A stretch of 64,000 nucleotides of DNA from Microbacterium sp. BLY (GTDB taxonomy: Bacteria > Actinomycetota > Actinomycetes > Actinomycetales > Microbacteriaceae): the NCBI RefSeq assembly GCF_017939615.1, contig NZ_JAGKSR010000001.1, positions 372,001 through 436,000 on the forward strand. Direction: 5' to 3'. The position numbers were made by a program, and so were the translations under genes. Below are positions 43,839 to 52,051 of the stretch, one piece after another. The notes below the pieces were generated by a model. That model searched no databases and was not told where the DNA came from. It saw nothing but the letters and a program-made list of their open reading frames with translations. Position 1 is the first letter of the stretch; each line of letters opens with the position of its first letter.

Positions 43839-45164
43839 TCAGACGTCGCGGGTGCGCAGCGGGTAGAGCCAGAAGCACAGCCAGCCGACGGCGGTGAACG
43901 CCAGCGGGATGACCGCGAGCATGAGCCGGATGCCGCCGTCGACGGCCTCCGGCTGCGCATCGCCGAGTTCGGCGTCGAAGCCCGTCGCCGTCAGCACGGC
44001 GGCGGCGACGATCGCCTGGAGGACCACGGAGCCGCGGACGACGAAGCCGTTCACCCCGAAGTAGGCGCCCTCGCGGCGATGACCCGTGCGGTGGGCGTCG
44101 TCGTCGATGATCTGGGCGAGCACCACCTCGAGCAGCTGGAGGAGGCCGCCGACGCCGACGCCGACCGCCACTCCGACGAGAGCCGCCGCCCCCACGGTCG
44201 TCGGGATCAGATAGCCCAGCACCGCCACCCCGAAGACGGCGACGCTCCACAGCAGCGCGGTGCGCGGCGAGGTGCGCCGCACCACCGCGCTCCACAGCAC
44301 GATCGACGGGATCGCAGTGACGAAGATCGCCCCGAGCAGCAGACTCCCCTCCCCCTCCGGCGCTCCCAGCGAGTAGCGCACATAGAACGGGACGGCGGCG
44401 AGGATCACCGCGATCGACGTCTGCACGCACAGCGAGCCGAGCACGTAGGGCACGAAGGCACGGTTGCGGAACGTGTAGACGAGCTGGTCCCGCCAGCGCA
44501 TCGCCTCGGACGCGGCCTCCGGGACGCGGCGCTCGATCATGCCCCCGAGGAAGGACCACGCGAGCAGCACCAGACACACGCCGGACAGCACGAGCGCCAT
44601 GCCGGGCCAGCCGATCGCGTCGTAGAGCGCCGGCGCCCCGGCCGTGCCGAGCACCATGCCGAGGATCGCGAAGATCTGCCGCGGCACGTTCCCGCGGGCG
44701 CGCTCCTCCGTCGTCCGGAAGATCTCCGGGAACAGCGCCGAGATGTTGAGCACCACCACGACGAACGCAATGTCGTAGACGGCCACCACCACGAGGAACC
44801 AGACGATGAGGCCCGCCGCCGGCAGGGCGGGCGGCATCCACACGAGCGCGAAGGCGACGACGAGCGGCACGATGCCGAGCCCGATCCACGGGATGCGGCG
44901 GCCCCACGGCGTGCGGATCCGGTCGGACAGGGCGCCGACGACCGGATTGAGTGCCGCGTTGAGGATGCCGTGCGCGATCATGGCCGCCGCCACCCAGCCG
45001 GCCGGGACGGCGAGGTGCGACACGTAGAAGTAGACGACGAACGCGGAGAACGTCTGCGTCATCAGCTGCGTCGGGAACCCCGATGCCCCGAAGGCGATGG
45101 ACTGGGCGCGGGTGGGGGCGGCGTCGAGACGGCGGTCGCGCAGCCGCTCGCCGAGAGTGGTCAC
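43839..45164 (-). CDS. GPH-family (glycoside-pentoside-hexuronide:cation) symporter
   Basis: 441 residues, twelve predicted transmembrane helices. The family signature SDRIRTPWGRRIPWIGLG follows helix 2-3, together with FGASGFPTQLMTQTFSAF at the N-terminus. It imports a sugar or glycoside with H+ or Na+. GTG 45164 overlaps the stop of the ChbG deacetylase gene (GTGA), so they are coupled. With a deacetylase and a ROK regulator upstream, an N-acetylated disaccharide such as chitobiose is a reasonable guess, not shown by sequence. It converges on galE with a 2-bp gap. Confidence 0.88.
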   Translation of the reverse strand: MTTLGERLRDRRLDAAPTRAQSIAFGASGFPTQLMTQTFSAFVVYFYVSHLAVPAGWVAAAMIAHGILNAALNPVVGALSDRIRTPWGRRIPWIGLGIVPLVVAFALVWMPPALPAAGLIVWFLVVVAVYDIAFVVVVLNISALFPEIFRTTEERARGNVPRQIFAILGMVLGTAGAPALYDAIGWPGMALVLSGVCLVLLAWSFLGGMIERRVPEAASEAMRWRDQLVYTFRNRAFVPYVLGSLCVQTSIAVILAAVPFYVRYSLGAPEGEGSLLLGAIFVTAIPSIVLWSAVVRRTSPRTALLWSVAVFGVAVLGYLIPTTVGAAALVGVAVGVGVGGLLQLLEVVLAQIIDDDAHRTGHRREGAYFGVNGFVVRGSVVLQAIVAAAVLTATGFDAELGDAQPEAVDGGIRLMLAVIPLAFTAVGWLCFWLYPLRTRDV

Positions 45165-46087
45165 CGCGCCTCCCCGCGCTGCAGGTCGCGCAGCGCCCGC
45201 CACCCGAGCCGGACCAGGCCCTCGTCCGCCATCGCCTGCCGGACGACCGGGTCGTCGAGGAGGCGCCGTTCGTAGTCGCGCTTCGCCGCCCCGAAGTCCA
45301 CCGCCGCCCGCAGCTCCTCCCCGTCGGTCATCGGGTGCAGGTAGATCTCGGTGACCCCGGACGGCACGGCGCGCAAGAGCGCGAGGAAGCCGTCACGCAC
45401 CTGCTCGTACGTCTCCTCGTCGGCGGTCCCCTCCCCTCCCAGCTCGAAGGGGTGCGTCCACAGCCGGTCGACGATCTCGACACCGAACGCATCCGCCACC
45501 GCCGCCGCCTCGGTCAGCTTCGCCTGCAGCCGCGGGTCCGCGTCCGCCCCCTCCATGTGGCGGGGAAGCCGGAAGGGCAGACCGTGCCGGGCGGCGAGCG
45601 CGAAGACCGGGCGCAGGAAGTCGCGACCGGTGAGGAGTCCGTAGACCGATCCCATGTGGTTGTCGAGATGGGTGACGTCGACACCGGCGTCGAGGGCGGC
45701 CTGCAGCTGCGCGGCGATCTCGGCCGCGACATCCGCCTCGGACGCCTGCCGCTCGACGGTCGCGACGTCCGCGGGGAAGAAACCGTCGGGGTCGACGACG
45801 GTCGCACCTCCGGTCAGCGGGCGCCAGCGGTACCGCCGCCACTCGCTGGTGAGCACGAGATGCACCCCCACGTCGAGGGCGGGCTGTCCCGCGGCGAACG
45901 CCAGCGCCTCCGGCGACCAGGCGCACGGCACCATGACCGTGGCGGAGTCGATGCGGTCGCGGGCGAGGAGGTCGGAGATGGCCGTGTTCGCCGCATGGCA
46001 CATCCCGAAGTCGTCGGCATTGAGGATCACCGCTCGGGCACCGGCTGGCAGCCCGAGACGATCGGCGAGGGCGGAGGAGGCGATCAT
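45161..46087 (-). CDS. ChbG/HpnK (YdjC) family carbohydrate deacetylase
   Basis: 308 residues. It removes an acetyl group from N-acetylated sugars (ChbG acts on chitobiose and chitotriose derivatives). The metal site is visible: ILNADDFGMCHAANTAI near 20-36 (Asp-Asp), VGVHLVLTSEWR near 75 (His), and THLDNHMGSVYG near 140 (His). WTHPFELGG and EIYLHPMTDGEE follow, fitting the family. No signal peptide, so intracellular. It starts 23 bp after the ROK gene and overlaps the transporter gene. Confidence 0.9.
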   Translation of the reverse strand: MIASSALADRLGLPAGARAVILNADDFGMCHAANTAISDLLARDRIDSATVMVPCAWSPEALAFAAGQPALDVGVHLVLTSEWRRYRWRPLTGGATVVDPDGFFPADVATVERQASEADVAAEIAAQLQAALDAGVDVTHLDNHMGSVYGLLTGRDFLRPVFALAARHGLPFRLPRHMEGADADPRLQAKLTEAAAVADAFGVEIVDRLWTHPFELGGEGTADEETYEQVRDGFLALLRAVPSGVTEIYLHPMTDGEELRAAVDFGAAKRDYERRLLDDPVVRQAMADEGLVRLGWRALRDLQRGEAR

Positions 46088-46110
46088 GGCGGATCCTGTC
46101 GGACGGGGGG

Positions 46111-47256
46111 TCAGCGGCCGCCGGCCGCGGGACGGGACGGCGCGAGGAGGCGCGTGAAGACCTCGGCGCGGAGGGCGGACGCGGCCTCGCCCACCGCTCC
46201 GACGAGCGGTGCCTCGGGGCCGAACGCGGAGGCAACGAACCGGAGCGAGAGTTGCGCGGAGTACTCCTCGGCGACGCGCTCGACCGCGTCCAGCAGTGCC
46301 GGATGCGCGGCCTCACCGCCGAGGATGAACGCTTCGGGGTCGAGCACGAGAGCGACGCTCCCGGCCACGAGGAACAGCCGGCGGCCGATCTCGGCGACGA
46401 GCGCCCGCGCGGCATCGTCGCCGTGGCGGGCCGCTTCGAGGTGGGCGAGGAACGGGGCGTCCACGTCGAGTCCGAGGCCGAGGGCGAGGTCGCTCACGAC
46501 CGCGGCGCCCACGACCGGGGCGCCGATGGGGACCGGCGTCTGCGGGAGGTACATGACCTCGCCCGCGACGCCCGAGAATCCGCGGTGCAGCGCCCCGTCG
46601 ATGACGATCCCGGCGCCGAGGTCGTCGTCGAGGAGGAGCAGCGCGAAGCTCGCCAGATCGGCGCCGACGCCGGTGGTGAGCTCCGCGAGCGCGGCGAGGT
46701 TCACGTCGTTCTCGATACGCACCGGGCAGTCGAGTGCGGCGGTGAGGGCGGCACGGAACGCGCCTCCGTCCGGACCCTGGTCATCGCGGATCGCGCCGTC
46801 GGACCCGACGATCCCCGGGACCCCGACGACGGCGAGGTGGAGGGCGCCCTTGGCGGAACGTCGGCAGGCGGCGACGAGCGCCGCGATGTGCGCGACGCGG
46901 TCGCCGCCCACGGGGAACGGGCCGTGCCGCTCGGCGCGCACGGCGCCGGTCGCGTCGACCAGGACGACGTGGGCGGCCTGATGGTCGACGTGCACGGCTG
47001 CCGCATGACCGAGCCCCGGGTGCAGCCCGACCCGCCCCGCGGCGGGCCCGCGGGTGTCGCGATCGAGACCGGCGGCGGCCACCGCGCCCGCCGCATCCAG
47101 CATCCGCAGCACCTGCGTGACCGCGGTGCGGGACAGTCCGGTCGCCGCCATGAGCTCGGCCCTGGTCTGGGGGCCGCTCGCGGCGAGACGCTCGAGGATG
47201 GCGCGTCCGTTGAGCGTGCGGAGCAGGGTCTGCGGTCCTGCGAGGGGTCGGGACAT
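46111..47256 (-). CDS. ROK-family transcriptional regulator (NagC/XylR-like)
   Basis: 381 residues. N-terminal winged helix TLNGRAILERLAASGPQTRAELMAATGLSRTAVTQVLRML (about 12-52), then a ROK sugar-kinase-like domain with IENDVNLAALAELTTG, DDLGAGIVIDGALHRGFSGVAGEV and ALVLDPEAFILGG. The cysteine-rich zinc motif of catalytic ROK kinases is absent, as in regulators. ATG 47256 has AGAGG about 10 nt upstream; the longer open frame runs into repeats. It heads the operon with the ChbG deacetylase and GPH transporter and probably senses the amino sugar. Confidence 0.9.
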   Translation of the reverse strand: MSRPLAGPQTLLRTLNGRAILERLAASGPQTRAELMAATGLSRTAVTQVLRMLDAAGAVAAAGLDRDTRGPAAGRVGLHPGLGHAAAVHVDHQAAHVVLVDATGAVRAERHGPFPVGGDRVAHIAALVAACRRSAKGALHLAVVGVPGIVGSDGAIRDDQGPDGGAFRAALTAALDCPVRIENDVNLAALAELTTGVGADLASFALLLLDDDLGAGIVIDGALHRGFSGVAGEVMYLPQTPVPIGAPVVGAAVVSDLALGLGLDVDAPFLAHLEAARHGDDAARALVAEIGRRLFLVAGSVALVLDPEAFILGGEAAHPALLDAVERVAEEYSAQLSLRFVASAFGPEAPLVGAVGEAASALRAEVFTRLLAPSRPAAGGR

Positions 47257-47377
47257 ACGGCGGAACCTCTGAGGGGTCGGTGCTCGTGCGGAGTCGGTGC
47301 CCGACAGCCTGCCACATCGAGTCGCACCCGTCGACCTCCCCCCGCGGCTGCGCCACCAGCACGACCCCGCCACGCCC

Positions 47378-47597
47378 GCACGACCCAACCCCGGTTCTGG
47401 TCCCGCACACGTCCCCGGCTCGTGCCGGTGACCCGGGACGAGGGAACGGGAGGGAGGACGGACAGACCAATCGGGGCGCCGGAGCCGGTCCGGTCGGGCG
47501 ACCGGGGTCTCGGATGGGCCCGTGACACCTGCACGACCCGGACACGGCTGCACGACGAAACCCTGGTTCTGGTCGCCCGCACGTCCCGGGGTCGTGC
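47378..47597. repeat. GCACGAC repeat pair upstream of the ROK operon
   Basis: Two copies of a ~48-bp unit, 47378-47424 and 47550-47597. Each opens GCACGAC, contains CTGGTTCTGGTC or CCGGTTCTGGTC, and closes CGTGC/GTCGTGC. Copy 2 has perfect GCACGAC/GTCGTGC ends. They resemble the 152-bp tandem at 31435. The whole gap 47257-47705 (449 bp) holds these repeats and G-rich DNA; no gene is seen. Confidence 0.75.
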
Positions 47598-47660
47598 AAG
47601 TGCACCTGGGGGGATGGGACGGACGGGACGGGGACGGGGACGGGACGGGACGGACGGGAC

Positions 47661-47677
47661 GGGAGGGGAGGGGAGGG
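47661..47677 (+). promoter_or_regulatory. G-quadruplex motif at the -35 position of the GNAT gene
   Basis: GGGAGGGGAGGGGAGGG gives four G-runs with single-A loops, the compact form expected to fold most stably. It ends 16 bp before the -10-like TAGGGT (47694-47699) and is preceded by GGACGG tandem repeats. Confidence 0.6.
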
Positions 47678-47705
47678 TGTCTGCGGGCCTGCATAGGGTG
47701 GAGGG

Positions 47706-48233
47706 ATGACGCCCCTGGTGATCCGTGACGCCGTCGCCGACGATGCCGAGGCCGTCGCGCGTGTGCACGTGCGCTCGTGGCAGGCGGCGTACGAGGGGCT
47801 CATCGATCAGGAGGTGCTGGACGGGCTGTCCGTCACCGAGCGGGCCGACGGATGGCGCCGCATCTTCGCCGAACCGCTGCCCACCAGCCTCGGGACGCTG
47901 GTCGCCGAGCGCGACGGCGAGGTCGTCGCGTGGGCGTCGTTCGGCTCCGGTCGCGACCTCGACGGTCCGGACGACGCGGAGCTGTACGGGCTGTACGCCG
48001 ACCCGGACGCCTGGTCGACGGGGGCGGGGCATGCGCTGCTGGATGCAGCGGAGCAGCGGATGATCGATGCCGGGCACACCCGCGCATACCTCTGGGTGCT
48101 CGACGGGAACCACCGGGCCGACCGCTTCTACGCCCGGCACGGGTGGGAGCTCGACGGGGCCACGAAGATCGACCAGCGCCCCCAGCTCACGCTCTGCGAG
48201 CACCGGCGGGTCAAGCTCCTCGGCCCGCGCTGA
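47706..48233 (+). CDS. GNAT-family N-acetyltransferase
   Basis: 175 residues. GNAT fold: VIRDAVADDAEAVARVHVRSWQAAY, strand GTLVAERDGEVVAWASFGS, ELYGLYADPDAWSTGAGHALL (acetyl-CoA loop in the variant form STGAGHALL near 110), LWVLDGNHRADRFYARHGWE. This is the common actinobacterial type of unknown acceptor. TAGGGT stands 6 nt before the ATG and the GGAGGG between them abuts the start, which rules out a spaced Shine-Dalgarno. It is convergent with the aldehyde dehydrogenase gene. Confidence 0.88.
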   Translation: MTPLVIRDAVADDAEAVARVHVRSWQAAYEGLIDQEVLDGLSVTERADGWRRIFAEPLPTSLGTLVAERDGEVVAWASFGSGRDLDGPDDAELYGLYADPDAWSTGAGHALLDAAEQRMIDAGHTRAYLWVLDGNHRADRFYARHGWELDGATKIDQRPQLTLCEHRRVKLLGPR

Positions 48234-48236
48234 GCG

Positions 48237-49685
48237 TCAGTCCAGCGCGCTCATCACGTGCTTGATCCGGGTGTAGTCGTCGAAGCCGTACTGCGACAGG
48301 TCCTTGCCGTACCCGGAGTGCTGGAACCCGCCGTGCGGCATGTCCGACACGAACGGGAGGTGGGTGTTGATCCACACGCAGCCGAAGTCGAGGTCGCGGG
48401 AGAACCGCATCGCGCGGGCGTGGTCCCGGGTCCACACGGAGGCGGCGAGCGCGTACGGCACGTCGTTGGCCATCGCGAGCGCCTCGTCCTCGGTGTCGAA
48501 CGGCTGCACGGTGAGCACCGGACCGAAGATCTCTCCCTGCACGACCTCGTCGTCCTGACGGACCCCGGTCACGACGGTCGCCTCCCAGAAGTAGCCGCGG
48601 TCGCCCTGGCGCACTCCGCCGGTGGCGACGGTGGCGTGCGCGGGCAGCCGATCGATGAAGCCCTGCACCTGGGCGAGCTGGGCGGCGCTGCTCAGCGGCC
48701 CGTAGAGCACGCCCTCCTCGTGCGGGGCGCCGGTGCGCGCGTGCGTCCGCGTCCGCGCCACCAGCGCGTCGACGAACGCGTCGTGCAGGGAGGCGTGCAC
48801 GAGAACCCGGGTCGCAGCCGTGCAGTCCTGACCGGCGTTGAAGAAGGCGCCGGCGACGATGCCCTCGACGGCTTTCCCGATCGTCGCGTCCGGGAAGACG
48901 ATCGCGGGCGCCTTGCCGCCCAGTTCCAGGTGCACGCGCTTGACGTCGTCGGCCGCCGCGCGGGCCACCGCCATGCCGGCCCGCACCGAGCCGGTGATGG
49001 CGACCATCTGGGGTGTCGGGTGCGCGACGAGGGCGGCCCCCGTCTCGCGGTCGCCGAGCACGACGTTGAGCGTGCCGGGCGGCGTGTGCCGGGCGACGAT
49101 CTCCGCGAGCAGCAGCGTCGTGAGCGGCGTGGACTCCGCGGGTTTGAGCACGACGGTGTTGCCGGCGGCGAGGGCGGGGGCGATCTTCCACACCGCCATG
49201 TTGAGGGGGTAGTTCCAGGGCGTCACCTGGCCGATCACGCCGATCGGCTCCCGGCGCACGAACGAGGTGTGGCCGGGGAGGTATTCCGCGGCGGCGCGCC
49301 CTTCCAGGCTCCGCGCGGCGCCGGCGAAGAACCGCAGCTGGTCGACGGACTGGAGGATCTCGTCGGCGACGAGTGTCGCCCGCGGCTTGCCGGTGTCCTG
49401 CGATTCGAGGTCGGCGAACTCCTCGGCGCGCGCCGCCATCTCCTCGGCGATGCGGAACAGCGCGAGCTGGCGCTCGGCCGGGGGCGTCGCACGCCAGACG
49501 GGGAAGGCGGCAGTGGCGGCGGCGTAGGCGGCATCGACGTCGGCGCGGTCCGAGAGCGGGATCTCGCCGTAGGCTTCTTCCGTCACGGGATCGATGAGGG
49601 GCAGTCGCCCGCTCCCCCGTGCCGCGACGGGCTCTCCGCCGATGAAGTTCTGCAGGGGCGCGGTCGTCGTCGACTGTCGGGACAT
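48237..49685 (-). CDS. Gamma-aminobutyraldehyde dehydrogenase-like aldehyde dehydrogenase
   Basis: 482 residues. NAD(P)-dependent aldehyde dehydrogenase: VIGQVTPWNYPLNMAVWKIAPAL with the conserved Asn, ITGSVRAGMAVA, catalytic Glu in HLELGGKAPAI near 255, catalytic Cys in FFNAGQDCTAATRVLVH near 290, and EIFGPVLTVQPF. Closest by pattern to PatD/PuuC-type enzymes that oxidise 4-aminobutanal. It is divergent from an Lrp-type regulator followed by a PuuB-like oxidoreductase, which supports polyamine degradation. TAGCAT lies 6 nt before the ATG (49692-49697 minus). Confidence 0.88.
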   Translation of the reverse strand: MSRQSTTTAPLQNFIGGEPVAARGSGRLPLIDPVTEEAYGEIPLSDRADVDAAYAAATAAFPVWRATPPAERQLALFRIAEEMAARAEEFADLESQDTGKPRATLVADEILQSVDQLRFFAGAARSLEGRAAAEYLPGHTSFVRREPIGVIGQVTPWNYPLNMAVWKIAPALAAGNTVVLKPAESTPLTTLLLAEIVARHTPPGTLNVVLGDRETGAALVAHPTPQMVAITGSVRAGMAVARAAADDVKRVHLELGGKAPAIVFPDATIGKAVEGIVAGAFFNAGQDCTAATRVLVHASLHDAFVDALVARTRTHARTGAPHEEGVLYGPLSSAAQLAQVQGFIDRLPAHATVATGGVRQGDRGYFWEATVVTGVRQDDEVVQGEIFGPVLTVQPFDTEDEALAMANDVPYALAASVWTRDHARAMRFSRDLDFGCVWINTHLPFVSDMPHGGFQHSGYGKDLSQYGFDDYTRIKHVMSALD

Positions 49686-49709
49686 GGCGCCATGCTAGCC
49701 ACAAGACAG

Positions 49710-49753
49710 CGGAATCTGTAGCTTTTCTGCCAAACCTCGACGGAATCAGTTGC
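49710..49753. promoter_or_regulatory. Direct repeats between the ALDH and Lrp genes
   Basis: CGGAATCTGTAGC (49710-49722) and CGGAATCAGTTGC (49741-49753) lie 31 bp apart, three helical turns, inside the 99-bp divergent promoter region. Phased repeats suit an octameric Lrp protein. Confidence 0.55.
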
Positions 49754-49784
49754 GCACGAGGGGTCGAAATGACACGATCGGTAT

Positions 49785-50252
49785 ATGAGTCCGAAGTCAC
49801 CTCCGCCCGCCCTCGATGACATCTCCAAGCGCATCATCGAGCTGCTGCAGGAGGACGGGCGCCGCCCGTACGCGGAGATCGCGCGCGAAGTCGGGCTCAG
49901 CGAAGCGGCAGCCCGGCAGCGCGTGCAGCGCCTGACCGAGTCGGGCGTCATCCAGATCGTCGCCGTGACCGACCCGCTGCAGCTCGGCTTCCACCGCATG
50001 TCGATGATCGGGATCCGCGTCTCGGGCGACCCCCGCGCGATCGCGGAGGAGCTCTCCGCGATCCCCGAGCTGGCCTACGTCGTCGTCACCCTCGGGACGT
50101 TCGACATCCTCGTGGAGGCGGTGTGCGAGGACGACGACCACCTGCTCGACCTCATCGCCACCCGCATCCGCGCCATCCCCGGCATCCTCCAGACGGAGAG
50201 CCTGCTCTACGCGGGCCTCTACAAAGACCTCTACAACTGGGGAACGCGCTGA
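49785..50252 (+). CDS. Lrp/AsnC-family transcriptional regulator
   Basis: 155 residues. Helix-turn-helix LDDISKRIIELLQEDGRRPYAEIAREVGLSEAAARQRVQRL at about 6-46, then the RAM ligand domain (about 70-145) with PLQLGFHRMSMIGI, VVVTLGTFDILVEAVCED and ESLLYAGLYKDLYNWG. This subgroup is regularly linked to polyamine oxidation genes. It is divergent from the aldehyde dehydrogenase and 25 bp before the FAD oxidoreductase. No Shine-Dalgarno precedes the ATG, and CACGAT lies 6 nt before it. Confidence 0.92.
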   Translation: MSPKSPPPALDDISKRIIELLQEDGRRPYAEIAREVGLSEAAARQRVQRLTESGVIQIVAVTDPLQLGFHRMSMIGIRVSGDPRAIAEELSAIPELAYVVVTLGTFDILVEAVCEDDDHLLDLIATRIRAIPGILQTESLLYAGLYKDLYNWGTR

Positions 50253-50277
50253 CGCGCCCTCCCGCATCGGAGTGAAC

Positions 50278-51681
50278 ATGGGCACCACGGTCTTCGAACG
50301 CCGACGTCCTCCGCGGTCCGTCATCGACGACGCCCTGCGCGACACGGCCCTGTCCGTCTTCTGGCTCGACGACGTCGAGCGCCCCGTGCACCCGCCCCTC
50401 CGCGGCACCGTGCACGCAGACCTCGTGATCGTCGGCGGCGGCTACACCGGCCTCTGGACCGCGGTGCGCGCGAAGGAGCGGGACCCCGGACGCCGGGTCG
50501 TGCTGCTCGAGGCGTCCCGCGTCGCCTGGGCCGCGTCCGGCCGGAACGGCGGATTCTGCGAGTCCAGCCTCACCCACGGCCACGAGAACGGCGTGAACCG
50601 CTGGCCCGAGGAGATCGACCGGCTGGAGGAGCTGGGGCACGAGAACCTCGACGGCATCGCCGAGACCGTCCGCCGATACGACATGGACGCCGAGTTCGAG
50701 CGGACGGGCCAGCTCGCGGTCGCCGTCGAACCGCACCAGGTGGAGTGGCTCCGCGACGAGGAGGGCTTCCTCGATGAGGAGGCGGTGCAGGCGGAGGTGC
50801 ACTCCCCCACGTTCCTCGCCGGGGCCTGGGATCGGGACGGCAGCGCCCTCGTGCACCCGGCGAAGCTCGGTCTGGAACTCGCGCGGGTGGCCGTCGAGCT
50901 CGGCGTCGAGATCCACGAGCACAGCCTCGTCCGGCGGATCGAGGGCGCCGATGCCGGCCCCGTGACCCTCGTCACCGAGCACGGCCGGGTGACCGCCGAC
51001 GCGGTGGCGCTCGCGACGAACGTCTTCCCCTCGCTGCTGAAGCGCAACCGCCTCATGACGGTGCCCGTGTACGACTACGTGCTGATGACGGAGCCGCTGT
51101 CGGCGGAGCAGCTCGCGTCCGTCGGCTGGCACAACCGCCAGGGACTCGCCGACAGCGCCAACCAGTTCCACTACTACCGGCTCACCGCCGACGACCGGAT
51201 CCTGTTCGGCGGCTACGACGCGGTCTACCACTTCGGGGGCAAAGTGCGCCCCGCCTACGAAGACCGGATGGAGAGCCACCGCCGCCTCGCGTCGCACTTC
51301 TTCACCACCTTCCCGCAGCTCGCCGGACTCCGCTTCACGCACCGCTGGGCCGGGGCGATCGACTCGTCCAGCCGGTTCTGCGCGTTCTTCGGCACCGCCC
51401 GCGGCGGCCGGGTCGCCTACGCCACGGGGTTCACCGGGCTCGGCGTCGGGGCCGCGCGCTTCGCCGCGGACGTGATGCTCGACAAGCTCGCCGGCGAGGA
51501 GACCGAGCGCACGCAGCTGCGGATGGTGCGCGAGAAGCCGATCCCCTTCCCGCCGGAGCCGGCCGCGTCCGTCGGCATCAACCTCGTCCGCGCGGCGATG
51601 GACAGGGCCGACCACAACGAGGGGCGCCGCAACCTTTTCCTGAAAACCCTGGACGCCCTCGGCATGGGGTTCGACTCGTGA
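50278..51681 (+). CDS. FAD-dependent amine oxidoreductase (DadA/PuuB-like)
   Basis: 467 residues. The FAD-binding motif DLVIVGGGYTGLWTAVRAKE sits near 45-64, with VVLLEASRVAWAASGRNGGF, then a DAO-type substrate domain and the C-terminal GKVRPAYED, THRWAGAIDSSSRFCAFFG and YATGFTGLGVGAARFAAD. It resembles gamma-glutamylputrescine oxidase (PuuB) and related amine oxidases. ATG 50278 is preferred because GGAG lies 5 nt upstream; GTG 50272 has none. Its stop overlaps the cupin gene (GTGA). With the divergent aminoaldehyde dehydrogenase it gives amine -> aldehyde -> acid. Confidence 0.88.
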   Translation: MGTTVFERRRPPRSVIDDALRDTALSVFWLDDVERPVHPPLRGTVHADLVIVGGGYTGLWTAVRAKERDPGRRVVLLEASRVAWAASGRNGGFCESSLTHGHENGVNRWPEEIDRLEELGHENLDGIAETVRRYDMDAEFERTGQLAVAVEPHQVEWLRDEEGFLDEEAVQAEVHSPTFLAGAWDRDGSALVHPAKLGLELARVAVELGVEIHEHSLVRRIEGADAGPVTLVTEHGRVTADAVALATNVFPSLLKRNRLMTVPVYDYVLMTEPLSAEQLASVGWHNRQGLADSANQFHYYRLTADDRILFGGYDAVYHFGGKVRPAYEDRMESHRRLASHFFTTFPQLAGLRFTHRWAGAIDSSSRFCAFFGTARGGRVAYATGFTGLGVGAARFAADVMLDKLAGEETERTQLRMVREKPIPFPPEPAASVGINLVRAAMDRADHNEGRRNLFLKTLDALGMGFDS

Positions 51682-52028
51682 CCGGTCTCGTCCCGGGGGT
51701 CGTCGTCGACGCCGCCCGCCTCCCGCTGACGCACGCTTCCCTGCCCGCCGAAGACGTCCGCGACGGCACCCCGACCACGGCCTACACGGTGCTCGACGAT
51801 GCGGGCGGGATCGAGATCGGCGTCTGGGAGATGACCGCCGGCACCGCGTCCGACACCGAGGAGGACGAGGTGTTCGTGGTGCTGTCGGGACGCGCGACCA
51901 TCGCGTTCACCGCCCCCGCCCTCCCTCCCGTCGAGGTCGGCCCGGGGTCCGTGGTGCGCCTCTCCGCCGGCATGCGCACCGTCTGGACCGTCACCGAGAC
52001 GCTGCGGAAGGTCTCAATCGGGATCTGA
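51678..52028 (+). CDS. Small cupin (Cupin_3/DUF861-like)
   Basis: 116 residues. A single cupin barrel: IEIGVWEMTAGTASDTEEDEVFVVLSGRATIAF then VEVGPGSVVRLSAGMRTVWTVTETLRKVSIGI. This is the Cupin_3 pattern seen in ureidoglycine aminohydrolase-like proteins and found beside polyamine catabolic genes. The metal-binding His residues of classical cupins are mostly absent. GTG 51678 overlaps the upstream stop. Role in the pathway unknown. Confidence 0.82.
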   Translation: MTGLVPGVVVDAARLPLTHASLPAEDVRDGTPTTAYTVLDDAGGIEIGVWEMTAGTASDTEEDEVFVVLSGRATIAFTAPALPPVEVGPGSVVRLSAGMRTVWTVTETLRKVSIGI

Positions 52029-52051
52029 CGCCTCCGCCGAGCGCGTCCCGC

